A stretch of DNA of 64,000 bases from the NCBI RefSeq assembly GCF_900107235.1, contig NZ_FNPF01000006.1:1-64000 (forward strand), in the 5' to 3' direction. The notes under the pieces are model-generated. The model did not search any database and had not been told where the DNA came from. It saw only the letters and a list, made by a program, of their open reading frames with translations. Positions 18,212 through 27,290 of this stretch are shown here, piece by piece. Every line of letters starts with the position of its first letter. Position 1 is the stretch's first letter. A program made the position numbers and the translations under genes. This DNA is from Citreimonas salinaria (GTDB taxonomy: Bacteria > Pseudomonadota > Alphaproteobacteria > Rhodobacterales > Rhodobacteraceae).

Positions 18212-18295
18212 AGGCGGGCGTGAGCCGCCTTTACGATCCGGCCTGCGTATCGCAGAACCACGAACGACCCTGCGCCGACGGGCCCAAGCAGGGGC

Positions 18296-19076
18296 GTTCA
18301 CGGCCTGTGAGGACAGCATCGCGCCCCATGCCAAGCAGGACAAACCCTTCCTGATCCTGCCGGACGGCGACCGGATTTCCTACGCCGCGTTCCTGGTCCA
18401 AGCCGCGCGCCTTGTCCACGCGATCACCGACGCCGGCCTCGCACCTGGCGATCGCCTTGCCGTTCAGGTCGAAAAGTCGCCCGACGCGCTGGCGCTATAT
18501 GCCGCCTGCGGTCAGGCGGGCGTAGTTCTCCTGCCGCTCGACACCGGCTACACGCGGGACGAGCTTTCGTACTTCGTCGAGAATTCGGGCGCCGGCATTC
18601 TGATCTGCGACCCAGCGCGCGGACGGTTTGCGCGACATGGCCGAAGGGCAGGGGGCGCAGCTTGTGACGCTGGGTGCCGACGGCGCACCCGGGTTGATCT
18701 GGGCCGCTACGACGAGGACGGCTATCTCCAGATCGTCGGGCGCGACAAGGACCCGATCATCTCGGGCGGCTAAAACATCTATCCCAAAGAGATCGAGCTG
18801 GTGCTCGACGACCAGCCGGGCGTGCTGGAATCCGCCGTGATCGGCGTGCCGCATGCCGATTTCGGAGAGACGCCGCTGGCGGTTATCGTGCCCGAGAAGG
18901 GCGCGCAGCCCGACCTCGAGGCGATCGCGGATGCCGAGAGCACGGGCCCGCTACAAGCATCCCCGCGATTTCCGCGTGGTTCAGGAATTGCCGCGCAACG
19001 TGATGGGTAAGGTGCAGAAGAACGTCCTTCGCGACACACATACCGCCACACCTACCGCGACGCCTTCACGGCCTAG
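18296..19076 (+). pseudogene. Malonyl-CoA synthetase (matB-like), decayed
   Basis: An acyl-CoA synthetase can be followed in pieces. The N-terminal part is KPFLILPDGDRISYAAFLVQ, LALYAACGQAGVVLLPLDTGYT. A frameshift follows near 18615 and most of the middle of the enzyme is missing. The C-terminal part is YDEDGYLQIVGRDKDPIISGG, then TAA at 18772-18774 where Tyr is expected, then NIYPKEIELVL and VIGVPHADFGETPLAVI. After another frameshift comes YKHPRDFRVVQELPRNVMGKVQKN. The pattern YAACxQAGVVxLPLxTxYT is MatB-like. It is not functional. A GC-rich stem without T tract lies just after it. Confidence 0.8.
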
Positions 19077-19112
19077 CCCGGTGCCGGCCCCGCCGGGGCC
19101 GGCCGTCACGCC

Positions 19113-19946
19113 TCAGGCGGCGCGGAGGCCTAGGATGCGGCGCGCCTCGGCCACCGTGGCGACGCTTCGGCCGTGACGGCGGACCGTCTCGGCCGCGCGT
19201 TCGACCAGCGCGGCGTTCGACGGTGCCAGCGTGTCGCGGTCGAGCCGGATGTTGTCCTCGAGACCCGTGCGCAGGTGTCCGCCCGCCTGCGCCGCCCAAT
19301 CGTTCAGCTCGGCCTGGTGCCTTCCGATCCCGGCAGCGCACCACGGCGCATCCTCGCCGAACAGGCGTTTCACGGTCTCGATGTAGAAGTCGAACACCCG
19401 GCGGTCGGCCGGCATCGCGTTCTTCACGCCCATGACGAACTGCACGTAGGGCGTGCCGTCCAGCTCTCCGCGGTCCTTCATCAGCTTCGCCTGGAAGATG
19501 TGGCTGAGGTCGAAGGCCTCGATCTCGGGCTTCACGCCGTGCGCCTGCATCTCCGCTGCCAGCCATTCGACCAGATCCGGCGGGTTGTCGTAGACGCGGG
19601 TGGGAAAGTTGTTCGACCCGACCGACAGCGACGCCATGTCCGGTGCCAGCGGAAGCATGCCGCCGCGCGCACGGCCCGCGCCCGACCGGCCGCCTGTCGA
19701 CAGCTGCACGATCATGCCGGGGCAGTGCGTCTCGATCCCCTCCTTCAGCCGGGCGAAGCGTTCGGGATCCGAGGTCGGCTTCCCCTCGTCGTCGCGCACG
19801 TGGCAATGCGCGATCGCCGCACCCGCCTCGAAGGCGGCATGGGTGCTTTCGACCTGTTCCTCGATCGTGACCGGCACGGCCGGGTTGTCGGCCTTGGTGG
19901 GCACCGACCCGGTGATGGCGACACAGATGATGGCGGGGTTCGACAT
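19113..19946 (-). CDS. Beta-keto acid cleavage enzyme (BKACE, DUF849)
   Basis: The protein has 277 residues. The zinc-binding HCHVRD motif follows a TIM-barrel start (AIICVAITGSVPTKADNPAVP). STGGRSGAGRARGG, SVGSNNFPTRVYDN and KPEIEAFDLSHI are further family features. BKACE enzymes condense a beta-keto acid with acetyl-CoA to give acetoacetate and a CoA ester. The gene is 83 bases downstream of pcaB and may be part of the pca operon. In beta-ketoadipate catabolism a BKACE could act on beta-ketoadipate or a related acid, but the substrate is not shown by sequence. Confidence 0.82.
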   Translation of the reverse strand: MSNPAIICVAITGSVPTKADNPAVPVTIEEQVESTHAAFEAGAAIAHCHVRDDEGKPTSDPERFARLKEGIETHCPGMIVQLSTGGRSGAGRARGGMLPLAPDMASLSVGSNNFPTRVYDNPPDLVEWLAAEMQAHGVKPEIEAFDLSHIFQAKLMKDRGELDGTPYVQFVMGVKNAMPADRRVFDFYIETVKRLFGEDAPWCAAGIGRHQAELNDWAAQAGGHLRTGLEDNIRLDRDTLAPSNAALVERAAETVRRHGRSVATVAEARRILGLRAA

Positions 19947-20029
19947 CGGCGCTTGTCCTTCTCGTTCGTGTTCTGGCTGGCCCTACTTTCGCTCCGGGCC
20001 GGAAATGTGCAAGGCGGTGGACCGCCGTG

Positions 20030-21334
20030 TCAGGGGTGGCGCGTCGCGGCGAAGGCGCGCGCCTGCGCGGGGGCGGCGCCGGCCGCGACCAGCGGGTCCA
20101 GCGCGTCGTCCAGCGGCATGTCGGGATGGGCTGCGCGCAGCGTAGCCAGCGGATCGGCGCTGGCCAGCGCCTCGGTCACCGCGCGCCGCGCGGCGCTGCG
20201 CGGCATGTGGCGCGCCAGCAGGTAGGCCAGCCGCTCGGAATAGACCGCCGGGCCCAGCGCGTCGAGGTGGGCGCGCATCGCGTCGCGGTCCGGGCGCAGG
20301 CCCTCGACCGCCTCGGCGATTGCGGCGACGGCCGCGCCCGAGGCGCCGCAAAGCGGACGCAGCGACAGCCATTCCAGCCCCCAGGCCACGCCGTCGCGGT
20401 TGGTCGTATGGATCGACGCCTCGGACACCGCCGCCTGCAGATGCGCAGCGAGGCGCGCCAACGACTGCGCCGCCTCGGCCCGCACCGGGTTGACCTTGTG
20501 CGGCATCGCCGAGGACCCGCCGCCCGCCAGCCTGACCTCGCCGATCCCGGTCGAGGCGAGGAAGGCGAGGTCCCCGCCGATCCGCCCCGCCGCCGCGGCC
20601 AGCGCCGCCACGGCCGCGGCAAAGCCCGCCACCGCGCCGCGCCGGCTGTGCCAAGGGGCATCGTCGGCGCGCAGGTCCAGCGCGCGCGCCATCGCTGCGC
20701 GAACGGCCGGCGCATCGGCGCCCAAGGCCGCGTCCGTGCCCGCCGCGCCATGCAGCGACAGCACCGCCACCGCGTCGCGCGCCGTCATCAGCGCCTCGGT
20801 CGCGTCCGCCAACCCATGCCCCCACAGGGCCACCGTCGCGCCGAAGGTCGTGGGCATCGCGCCCTGCGTCCGCGTGCGCGCCAGCTGCACGGTCTCGGCC
20901 TCGGCCTCGGCCAGCGCGGCGAGCGCATCCAGCAGCGCCGACACCTCGGCCAGCACCGTATGCGCGAAATCGCGCAGGCACAGGATCAGGGCGGTGTCGA
21001 TGATGTCCTGCGAGGTGGCGCCCCAGTGCAGCCATTCCGCCAGGTCCGGCGGCAGCCCCTCGCGTAGCGCCGCCAGCAGCGCCGGGATCGGGACTCCGTC
21101 GCGGGCGGCGCCCTGTGCAAGCTCGGTTGGCGCCACGCGCATCTCCGACAGCGCGCGCAACAGGCGCGCCGCCGCGTCCTTCGGCACGATGCCCGCCTCG
21201 CCGCAGGCTTCGGTCAAGGCGGCCTCGACGCGGATCATGGCGGCGATCAGCGCGCCGTCGTCCAGCGTGGCCTTCGCCGCAGCGCTGCCGTAGAGCCCGG
21301 ACCAGAGCGCGCTGTCGAGGGGCGATAGCGTCAT
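20030..21334 (-). CDS. pcaB: 3-carboxy-cis,cis-muconate cycloisomerase
   Basis: Fumarase/aspartase-superfamily protein of 434 residues. The signature loop GGSSAMPHKVNPVRAE with catalytic Ser is intact, and WLHWGATSQDIIDTALIL and TRTQGAMPTTFGA match PcaB. It converts 3-carboxymuconate to 4-carboxymuconolactone in protocatechuate breakdown. ATG at 21332-21334 lies 4 bases after the pcaG stop. Confidence 0.93.
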   Translation of the reverse strand: MTLSPLDSALWSGLYGSAAAKATLDDGALIAAMIRVEAALTEACGEAGIVPKDAAARLLRALSEMRVAPTELAQGAARDGVPIPALLAALREGLPPDLAEWLHWGATSQDIIDTALILCLRDFAHTVLAEVSALLDALAALAEAEAETVQLARTRTQGAMPTTFGATVALWGHGLADATEALMTARDAVAVLSLHGAAGTDAALGADAPAVRAAMARALDLRADDAPWHSRRGAVAGFAAAVAALAAAAGRIGGDLAFLASTGIGEVRLAGGGSSAMPHKVNPVRAEAAQSLARLAAHLQAAVSEASIHTTNRDGVAWGLEWLSLRPLCGASGAAVAAIAEAVEGLRPDRDAMRAHLDALGPAVYSERLAYLLARHMPRSAARRAVTEALASADPLATLRAAHPDMPLDDALDPLVAAGAAPAQARAFAATRHP

Positions 21335-21338
21335 CGCG

Positions 21339-21938
21339 TCAGAGATCGAGGAACACGGTTTCGCCGTCGCCCCGCAGGCGGATGTCGAAGCGCCAGTGGC
21401 CTTCGCCCTCGGGCTTGGCGACCAGGGTCTCGACGCGGTGCCGCTGCTCGATCCGCGACAGCACCGGGTCGCCGTCGCGGTCGGCATCGTCGAAATAGAC
21501 CCGCGTCATCAGGCCGATATTGATGCCCCGCGCCACGATCCACAGCGCGATATGCGGCGACTGCACCCGCCCGTCGGGCAGGGTGACCGCGCCCGGCTTG
21601 ATCGTCTTCAGCGTGAACAGCCCGGTGTCGGGATCGGCGGCGAAGCGGCCAAAGCCCGACACCGCCGGATCGGCGCCGTCCTGGCCGGGATAGACGCCGG
21701 CCGCATCCGCCTGCCAGCTTTCGATCAGTGCGTCGCGCATCACGGCACCCGTGCCGTCATGCACGGCACCGGTGATTTCGATCCGCTCGCCCTTCGCGCC
21801 GTCGCCGGCGGGCGTCTGGCCAAGCTCGGTCTCGAAGGCGCCGGGATTGCCGGCCCAGCCGGGCATCAGCCCGATATGCACGTAAGGGCCCGCCGTCTGC
21901 GACGGGGTTTCGCGCAGGGTGTCGAGTGTCTGGACCAT
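21339..21938 (-). CDS. pcaG: Protocatechuate 3,4-dioxygenase, alpha subunit
   Basis: The protein has 199 residues. It opens TPSQTAGPYVHIGLMPGWAGN and continues ALIESWQADAAGVYPG, the alpha-subunit pattern lacking the full iron ligand set of the beta chain. It pairs with PcaH to form the ring-cleaving dioxygenase. The start overlaps the pcaH stop (TGATG). Confidence 0.93.
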   Translation of the reverse strand: MVQTLDTLRETPSQTAGPYVHIGLMPGWAGNPGAFETELGQTPAGDGAKGERIEITGAVHDGTGAVMRDALIESWQADAAGVYPGQDGADPAVSGFGRFAADPDTGLFTLKTIKPGAVTLPDGRVQSPHIALWIVARGINIGLMTRVYFDDADRDGDPVLSRIEQRHRVETLVAKPEGEGHWRFDIRLRGDGETVFLDL

Positions 21939-22714
21939 CACATGCCCTCCGGCCGGTTCTCGAAGAAACTTTGCCGCCGCCCGCGCAGCACGATGTCGAA
22001 CTTGTAGGCGAGGTGATCCAGCGGACGCGCATGGCTCAGGTCCAGCGGCGCGACCAGCCGGTCGATCTGGCTGCGGTCCTTGATCGTGGCGACGATCGGG
22101 CAGCGGTCGATCAGCGGATCGCCCTCGAAATACATCTGGGTGATCAGGCGCTGCCCGAAGGAATGCCCGAAGACGGAAAAGTGGATATGCGCCGGGCGCC
22201 AGTCGTTGCCGCGGTTGGGCCAGGGATAGGCGCCGGGCTTGATCGTGAAGAAGGCGTAGTGCCCGTGCTCGTCCGTCAGCGCCCGGCCGCAGCCGCCGAA
22301 ATTCGGGTCGAGCGGGGCAAGGTAGCCGTCCTTCTTGTGACGGTAGCGCCCGCCCGCGTTCGCCTGCCAGATCTCGACCAGCGTGTGCGGCACGCCGCGC
22401 CCCATCTCGTCCAGCACGCGGCCGTGGACAAGGATCCGCTCGCCGATCGCCTGCGCCTCGCCGCGCGTCCAGTTGAGCACCAGGTTCGCGTCCAGCGCGC
22501 CCAGGTCGCCGTGCCCGAAGGTCGGCCCGGTCTCCTCGGTCGGCGTCGATTCCAGCGACAACAGCGGCAGCGAGGGCGAACGCGGCACCGAGGTCTTGTA
22601 GTCGGGATCGTAGGGCACCGGATGCGCGCTCAGGTCGCGCGGGATCAGGCGGCCAGGGCCGGGGGCCGGGTCGCGGCCCATTTCGCGCCCCAGGGCGCGC
22701 GTGGTGTCGGTCAT
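21938..22714 (-). CDS. pcaH: Protocatechuate 3,4-dioxygenase, beta subunit
   Basis: The protein has 258 residues. The iron-binding region is visible: VEIWQANAGGRYRHKKDGYLAP (Tyr ligand), GAYPWPNRGNDWRPAHIHFSVFG (Tyr/His/His ligands) and QMYFEGDPLIDRCPI. It carries the catalytic Fe(III). The stop overlaps pcaG and the start overlaps the pcaC stop. Confidence 0.95.
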   Translation of the reverse strand: MTDTTRALGREMGRDPAPGPGRLIPRDLSAHPVPYDPDYKTSVPRSPSLPLLSLESTPTEETGPTFGHGDLGALDANLVLNWTRGEAQAIGERILVHGRVLDEMGRGVPHTLVEIWQANAGGRYRHKKDGYLAPLDPNFGGCGRALTDEHGHYAFFTIKPGAYPWPNRGNDWRPAHIHFSVFGHSFGQRLITQMYFEGDPLIDRCPIVATIKDRSQIDRLVAPLDLSHARPLDHLAYKFDIVLRGRRQSFFENRPEGM

Positions 22715-23091
22715 GTCTGCTCTCCCATCTCGGCAAAGGTGGCCCTGGCGATCTTCAGCGCGTGGTTCGCGCGCGGCACGCCGGCATAGATCGCCACGTG
22801 CTGCAGCGCCTCGGCCACGTCGCGCTGGCTCGCTCCGGTGCGGGCGGTGGCGCGGACGTGCATGGCGATCTCCTCGAAATTGCCCAGGGCGGCCAACAGC
22901 GCGATCGTCAGCATCGAGCGTTCGCGGTCGGAAATCGCGTCGGACGACCAGACATGACCCCAGGCGGCCTCGGTGATCAGGTCCTGGAACGGCGTGTCGA
23001 GTTCGCCCTTCGCCTGTTCCGCGCGGTCCACGTGGGCATCGCCCAGTATCCTGCGGCGCGTGCGCATGCCGGCCTCGTAACGATCGCTCAT
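22711..23091 (-). CDS. pcaC: 4-carboxymuconolactone decarboxylase
   Basis: The protein has 126 residues. MRTRRRILGDAHVDRAEQ, FQDLITEAAWGHVWS and the CMD motif region (NFEEIAMHVRATARTGASQRDVAEALQHVAIYAGVPRANHAL, shown here in part by its His residues) match PcaC. It makes beta-ketoadipate enol-lactone. First gene of the pcaCHGB operon, divergent from pcaQ. Confidence 0.93.
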   Translation of the reverse strand: MSDRYEAGMRTRRRILGDAHVDRAEQAKGELDTPFQDLITEAAWGHVWSSDAISDRERSMLTIALLAALGNFEEIAMHVRATARTGASQRDVAEALQHVAIYAGVPRANHALKIARATFAEMGEQT

Positions 23092-23126
23092 CCCCGTCCC
23101 CCTGGCAACATCCCTTGCCCGCGAGC

Positions 23127-23152
23127 TTTCCATAACGCCACGCCCTTGGAAA
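23127..23152 (+). promoter_or_regulatory. Candidate PcaQ binding site between pcaC and pcaQ
   Basis: TTTCCA (23127-23132) and TGGAAA (23147-23152) form an inverted repeat with 14 bases between, containing ATAAC. TCCATAAC recurs at 23171-23178. LysR-type PcaQ activates pca genes from the divergent intergenic space, and the known PcaQ box also begins ATAAC; the match is by eye. Confidence 0.45.
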
Positions 23153-23181
23153 ATAGAAATCCGGCCGGTATCCATAACTCC

Positions 23182-24090
23182 ATGACTATACCCACCGGGC
23201 TGAAGCTGCGCCATGTCGAGGCGTTCCTGGCGGTCGCCGACCTTGGCGGCCTCAGCGCCGCGGCCCGCGCGCGCCATGTGTCGCAGCCCGCGCTGTCCAA
23301 GACCATCGCCGATCTGGAAACCCTCGTCGGCGCGCGGCTCTTCGACCGCACCGGCCGCAGCGTCGTCTTGAACGCCGAGGGCCGCGCCTTCCGGCGCCAC
23401 GCGCTTCAGGCGGTGTCGAGCCTCGATACCGGTATCCGCGCGCTGGGCGGCGCGGGCGCCGGCGACCGGATCGCCGTGGGGGTGCTGCCTACCGTCGCGG
23501 GCAGCCTGTTCCCGCAGGTGGCCATCGACTTCGCCCGCGCGCGCCCCGAGGTGCAGGTCGCGGTGACGACGGGGCCGAACCGCTACCTGATCGACCGGCT
23601 TCGCGCGGGCGAGATAGACCTGATGATCGGCCGGATGCCCGCCGCCGACGACATGCCGGGCCTGCGCTTCGATTACCTCTATGAGGACCGCATCGACCTT
23701 GTCGCCCGTGCCGGGCATCCCTTCGCCGGCCGCCCCGCGGCCGAGGCCCTGCGCGCCTGCCCGGTCATCCTGCCCGAAAGCGGCGCGATCATCCGCGAGA
23801 CGGTCGAGAAGTACCTCGGCGTGATCGGCCTGTCGGGCCTGCGTCCCGCGTTCGAGACCGTGTCGCTGGCGTTCGCGCGCCCGCTGCTGCAACGCTCGGA
23901 CATGCTGTGGTTCATCTCGCGCGGGGTGGTCGCGCACGAGGTGGCGGCCGGCGCGCTGCATCGCTTCACGCTGGATTCGGGCTTCATGACCGGGGCGGTG
24001 GGAATGACGGCGCGGCATTCGGGCTACCAGAACCCGCAGGTCGCCTATCTGGCCGGCCTCGTGCACGACGCGGTCGCGAGCCGCGGGTAG
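23182..24090 (+). CDS. pcaQ: LysR-type regulator of protocatechuate catabolism
   Basis: The protein has 302 residues. The N-terminal winged helix is typical (LKLRHVEAFLAVADLGGLSAAARARHVSQPALSKTI, given by its SQPALSKTI recognition helix), followed by a co-inducer domain with VGVLPTVAGSLFPQV. It is divergent from pcaCHGB with 90 bases between. PcaQ responds to beta-carboxymuconate in relatives. Confidence 0.9.
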   Translation: MTIPTGLKLRHVEAFLAVADLGGLSAAARARHVSQPALSKTIADLETLVGARLFDRTGRSVVLNAEGRAFRRHALQAVSSLDTGIRALGGAGAGDRIAVGVLPTVAGSLFPQVAIDFARARPEVQVAVTTGPNRYLIDRLRAGEIDLMIGRMPAADDMPGLRFDYLYEDRIDLVARAGHPFAGRPAAEALRACPVILPESGAIIRETVEKYLGVIGLSGLRPAFETVSLAFARPLLQRSDMLWFISRGVVAHEVAAGALHRFTLDSGFMTGAVGMTARHSGYQNPQVAYLAGLVHDAVASRG

Positions 24091-24112
24091 GGGGGCGCCT
24101 TTGCCTCGGGGC

Positions 24113-24138
24113 GGAACTTCCTGATCCCCTGCGGCGTT
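24113..24138 (+). promoter_or_regulatory. EcfG promoter, exact match, before MscS channel
   Basis: GGAAC (24113-24117), 17 bases, CGTT (24135-24138). It starts 22 bases after the pcaQ stop and lies 141 bases before the channel gene. Confidence 0.7.
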
Positions 24139-24279
24139 GGCCTTGCAACCCGCGTCCATCCCTCGCGCGGGTCTCGAAGGCGATACCGGGCAGCCACGTG
24201 CAGAGGCGTCCGCCGCCCCTGTCCCTTGCGGGCGGGGGCGTTCGCTTTCGGTTCGTCGTCACCGCCGCGGGAGGACCCT

Positions 24280-26016
24280 GTGCCGCTCAATCCCGGTTGC
24301 AACCCCGCAGGCAGGATCGCCCTCCGCTCTGCGGCGATCGTGATCCTGGCCGTGATATGCGGCCTGTGGGTGGTTCCCGTTCTCGCCCAGGACGACGGCG
24401 GCGCTTCCGAGTGGTACTCGCAGAGCAGCATCAACGAGGGTCTCGGCCCGGCGCCGAATTTGATAGACCGCGACACGCCGCGCACCACCGTGCGCGGGTT
24501 CCTGAACGCCGCCAGGGAGAACGACTTCGAGCGCGCCGCGCATTTCCTGAACCTGACCGAGGTCCCGCAAGAGGCGCAGTCGCGCGTCGGCCCCCTTGCG
24601 GCGCGCCAGCTGGCCGAGGTCATCCAGCGGCAGGTCTGGATCGACTGGAGCGACCTGTCCGCGCGTCCCGACGCCATTCAGGAGGTCGCCGCCAGTTCCG
24701 ACCCGCTGGCCGGCCAGCCGCGGCGCAACATCCGCATCGCGCGGCTCGAGGCGAACGACACGCTCTACGACATCCGCATCGGCCGATACCGCGCCGGTGA
24801 CGATCGGCCGGTCTGGCTGTTCACGCCGCAGACCGTGCGGAACATTCCGCCGCTGTACGATACCTTCGGACCGCGCCGCTACGAAGCCTACATCCCACAA
24901 TCCCTCAAGCGGGAAGTCTCGGGCCTGTGGCTGTGGGAATGGATCGCGCTTCCGCTGATCGGGGCGCTGACGCTGCTGCTGGGCTGGGGCACGCGGTCGA
25001 TCGTGCTGCGGCAGTCCCGGCGAACGAAACGCGGCTGGCTCGAGGCCGCGCTGGAACGCAGCGGATTGCCGCTGGCCATGCTGGTGATGGCCGGCTTCGT
25101 GCAGATCCTGCTGCACTGGGTGCTGACCTTCTCGGGGCCGGTTAACGCGATCCTGCGGCCGATCCTGACGCTGCTGATGGTCTGGGGCGTGGGCATGGCC
25201 ATGCTGCGCGTCGTCGATGCGGTCCTGAAACGGGTGACGCTGCGCTTCGTCGGCGACATCGACGACAAGCGCGGCGCGGACGAGCGCGAGATCTACACCT
25301 CGATCTACGCGCTGCGGCGGCTGATCCTGCTGGTGATGGTCGGCTTCGCCATCGTGATCGTGATGAACTGGCTGAACCTGTTCGACACGGTGGGCATGGC
25401 GCTGCTGGCCTCGGCGGGCGTGCTGACCGTGATCGCGGGCATCGCCGGGCAGGCGGTGCTGGGCAACATCATGGCCTCGCTGCAGATCGCCTTCGCAAAG
25501 CCCGTGCGCATCGGCGACAGCGTGTTGTTCGAGGGCGACTGGGCCTATGTCGAGTCCATCTACTATACCTTCCTGCGGCTGCGCACCTGGGATCACCGGC
25601 GCATCGTCGTGCCGGTCACGTACTTCATCTCGAAACCGTTCGAGAACTGGTCCGTGACCGAGGCGAAGATGATGAAGGTGGTGAAGCTGACGCTCGACCA
25701 CCGCGCCGACGTCGGGACTCTGCGAGAGCAATTCGAGAAGCTGATCGCCGAGGACGAGGACATCATGGACGACGACCCGGCCGGCGCCTTCGCCTATGCC
25801 ACCAACCACGGGCCCGACGGGCTCGAGGTCAGCTTCTACGCGATGATGCCGGACCCCTCGACGGGCTGGAGCGCCGAGGCCCGCCTGCGCGAACAGTTCG
25901 TGTCGTGGATCGCCGCCGAGCATCCCGAATGGTGGCCGCGCGAGCGGGTCATGGACGCCGAGGGCGACGAGGACGGCGGCGGCGGCAGGAAGCGCGGCGC
26001 CGCTTCGATCGGCTGA
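24280..26016 (+). CDS. Mechanosensitive channel, MscS family, large form
   Basis: The protein has 578 residues. A signal-like helix (ending VLAQDD) is followed by a periplasmic domain of about 190 residues, then four to five membrane helices and the MscS pore/beta domain (LLASAGVLTVIAGIAGQAVLGNIMASLQIAFAKPVRIGDSV, recognised by its Gly/Ala-rich TM3 and KPVRIGD). The C-terminal domain follows (FENWSVTEAK). GTG at 24280 with GGGAGGA upstream is the best start. It protects against turgor shock. An EcfG promoter precedes it, fitting an osmotic stress role. Confidence 0.88.
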   Translation: MPLNPGCNPAGRIALRSAAIVILAVICGLWVVPVLAQDDGGASEWYSQSSINEGLGPAPNLIDRDTPRTTVRGFLNAARENDFERAAHFLNLTEVPQEAQSRVGPLAARQLAEVIQRQVWIDWSDLSARPDAIQEVAASSDPLAGQPRRNIRIARLEANDTLYDIRIGRYRAGDDRPVWLFTPQTVRNIPPLYDTFGPRRYEAYIPQSLKREVSGLWLWEWIALPLIGALTLLLGWGTRSIVLRQSRRTKRGWLEAALERSGLPLAMLVMAGFVQILLHWVLTFSGPVNAILRPILTLLMVWGVGMAMLRVVDAVLKRVTLRFVGDIDDKRGADEREIYTSIYALRRLILLVMVGFAIVIVMNWLNLFDTVGMALLASAGVLTVIAGIAGQAVLGNIMASLQIAFAKPVRIGDSVLFEGDWAYVESIYYTFLRLRTWDHRRIVVPVTYFISKPFENWSVTEAKMMKVVKLTLDHRADVGTLREQFEKLIAEDEDIMDDDPAGAFAYATNHGPDGLEVSFYAMMPDPSTGWSAEARLREQFVSWIAAEHPEWWPRERVMDAEGDEDGGGGRKRGAASIG

Positions 26017-26035
26017 CCGCGGGCGGCGCCTTGCG

Positions 26036-26797
26036 TCAGCGCGGACCCGCCGTCTCCGCCGCCTCGCCCTCGCCCTCGTCGGCTTCGGGCTCGACATGGC
26101 CCCGGCGCGACAGGGCGCGCGCGCCCATCATGCAGATCATCGCCCATCCCAGGCCCACCAGCCACCCGGCCAGCACGTCCGTCGGCCAGTGGACGCCCAG
26201 GAAGACGCGGCTGATCCCCACCAGCATCGTCACCAGGATCGCGATCCCCATGACGTAGACCTTCAGGTGGCGCCGCTTCAGGACCCGCGCGATCAGCACC
26301 CCCAGCGTCAGGTAGGCGACCGCGGCCATCATCGAATGGCCCGACGGAAAGCTCGCCGTGTGCACGTAGGACCCGTGCGGCACCAGCTCGGGCCGGGGGC
26401 GCGAGAAGAACTCCTTGGCCACCCCCGAGATCAGGATGCCGCCGCCCACCGTGGCCCACAGGTACACCATCGAGCCGTATTGCCGCTGCATCAGGAAGAA
26501 GCCGCCGGCGAACAGCGTGGCCAGCGTCAGCACGATCACGCCGCCGAGCGCGGTCAGGTCGCGGCCCATCTCCTCCAGCATCGCCGGGCCGATCGGGTCG
26601 GACAGGTCGCCTTCGGTGCGCAGCAGCAGCAGCAGGTCGCGGTCGAGATTGCGGGTCGACCCCTCGATCACCTCGTCGGCGAGTTCGGCGAAGGCCCAGC
26701 CCGCGCCGACGATCAGCGCGAGGGTGATCAGCGACCGGATCTCGACCGAGCGGAGGATGGAGCGGGCGTGGCGGGTTTTGCGGGACAGACGTGACAT
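26036..26797 (-). CDS. PAP2-family phosphatase
   Basis: Membrane protein of 253 residues with the three acid-phosphatase motifs: KEFFSRPRPE, SFPSGHSMMA and SRVFLGVHWPTDVLAGW. The catalytic His residues (PSGH and GVHWPTD) are intact. It probably acts on undecaprenyl pyrophosphate or phosphatidic acid at the outer face of the inner membrane. ATG at 26795-26797 was chosen over an upstream in-frame ATG because the extra residues are low-complexity basic sequence. Confidence 0.85.
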   Translation of the reverse strand: MSRLSRKTRHARSILRSVEIRSLITLALIVGAGWAFAELADEVIEGSTRNLDRDLLLLLRTEGDLSDPIGPAMLEEMGRDLTALGGVIVLTLATLFAGGFFLMQRQYGSMVYLWATVGGGILISGVAKEFFSRPRPELVPHGSYVHTASFPSGHSMMAAVAYLTLGVLIARVLKRRHLKVYVMGIAILVTMLVGISRVFLGVHWPTDVLAGWLVGLGWAMICMMGARALSRRGHVEPEADEGEGEAAETAGPR

Positions 26798-26875
26798 GGC
26801 GGCCCAACCCCGCGCGCGCCCGCGCGGTTCCACATCATCCCGCGCCGATCCTCAGGCCCCGAGCGGGGGCGCCGC

Positions 26876-26901
26876 GGAACACCGCCCCGGCCGGATTCGT
26901 T
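26876..26901 (+). promoter_or_regulatory. EcfG promoter, exact match, before PLDc_N protein
   Basis: GGAAC (26876-26880), 17 bases, CGTT (26898-26901), 82 bases before the ATG at 26984. Confidence 0.7.
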
Positions 26902-26983
26902 GGTCCGGCAGACGCAACAAGACGCGCCCCGGCGTCCGTTGCGCGGACCCGTCCGCGTCCCCGGGGCGCAACAGGAGGCTGTA

Positions 26984-27172
26984 ATGGAATTCTATGGCAT
27001 CGGCGGGCTCATCCTGCTCGTTCTCAACATCTGGGCGCTCGTGCACATCATCGGCTCGAACGCCTCCACCGGCGCCAAGGTGCTCTGGGCGCTGTTCATC
27101 ATCCTTCTGCCGCTGATCGGCTTCATCGTCTGGCTGATCGCCGGACCGCGCCGCACGACCTCGACGGTCTAG
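26984..27172 (+). CDS. Small membrane protein, PLDc_N domain
   Basis: The protein has 62 residues and two membrane helices joined by a short polar turn (IGSNASTGAK), ending IVWLIAGPRR. This is the stand-alone form of the phospholipase D N-terminal membrane domain (PLDc_N). ACAGGAGGC gives a strong ribosome site. Function unknown; its EcfG promoter suggests stress-related membrane duty. Confidence 0.8.
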   Translation: MEFYGIGGLILLVLNIWALVHIIGSNASTGAKVLWALFIILLPLIGFIVWLIAGPRRTTSTV

Positions 27173-27230
27173 GCACGGGCCGCGCCCGTGCGCGCCATCG
27201 GCAGAATCCACCATCCGGCCGGATGTCTTG

Positions 27231-27255
27231 GGAACTGACGGTTTCCGCGCTCGTT
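27231..27255 (+). promoter_or_regulatory. EcfG promoter, exact match, before PRC-barrel protein
   Basis: GGAAC (27231-27235), 16 bases, CGTT (27252-27255), 36 bases before the ATG at 27291. Confidence 0.75.
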
Positions 27256-27290
27256 GACCGGCCAGAACCACAGCAAAAGGAGTTATCCTG

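Noticed and set aside
19083-19104. GC-rich stem between matB remnant and BKACE gene as a terminator
   Set aside because: The stem is strong but there is no T tract on either strand; it may still slow transcription, so I only mention it with matB.
26806-26831. Minus-strand GGAAC-N17-GGTT before the PAP2 gene
   Set aside because: The start of transcription would fall on or after the ATG at 26797. It could only work with a leaderless message, and the site is one mismatch off in very G+C-rich sequence.
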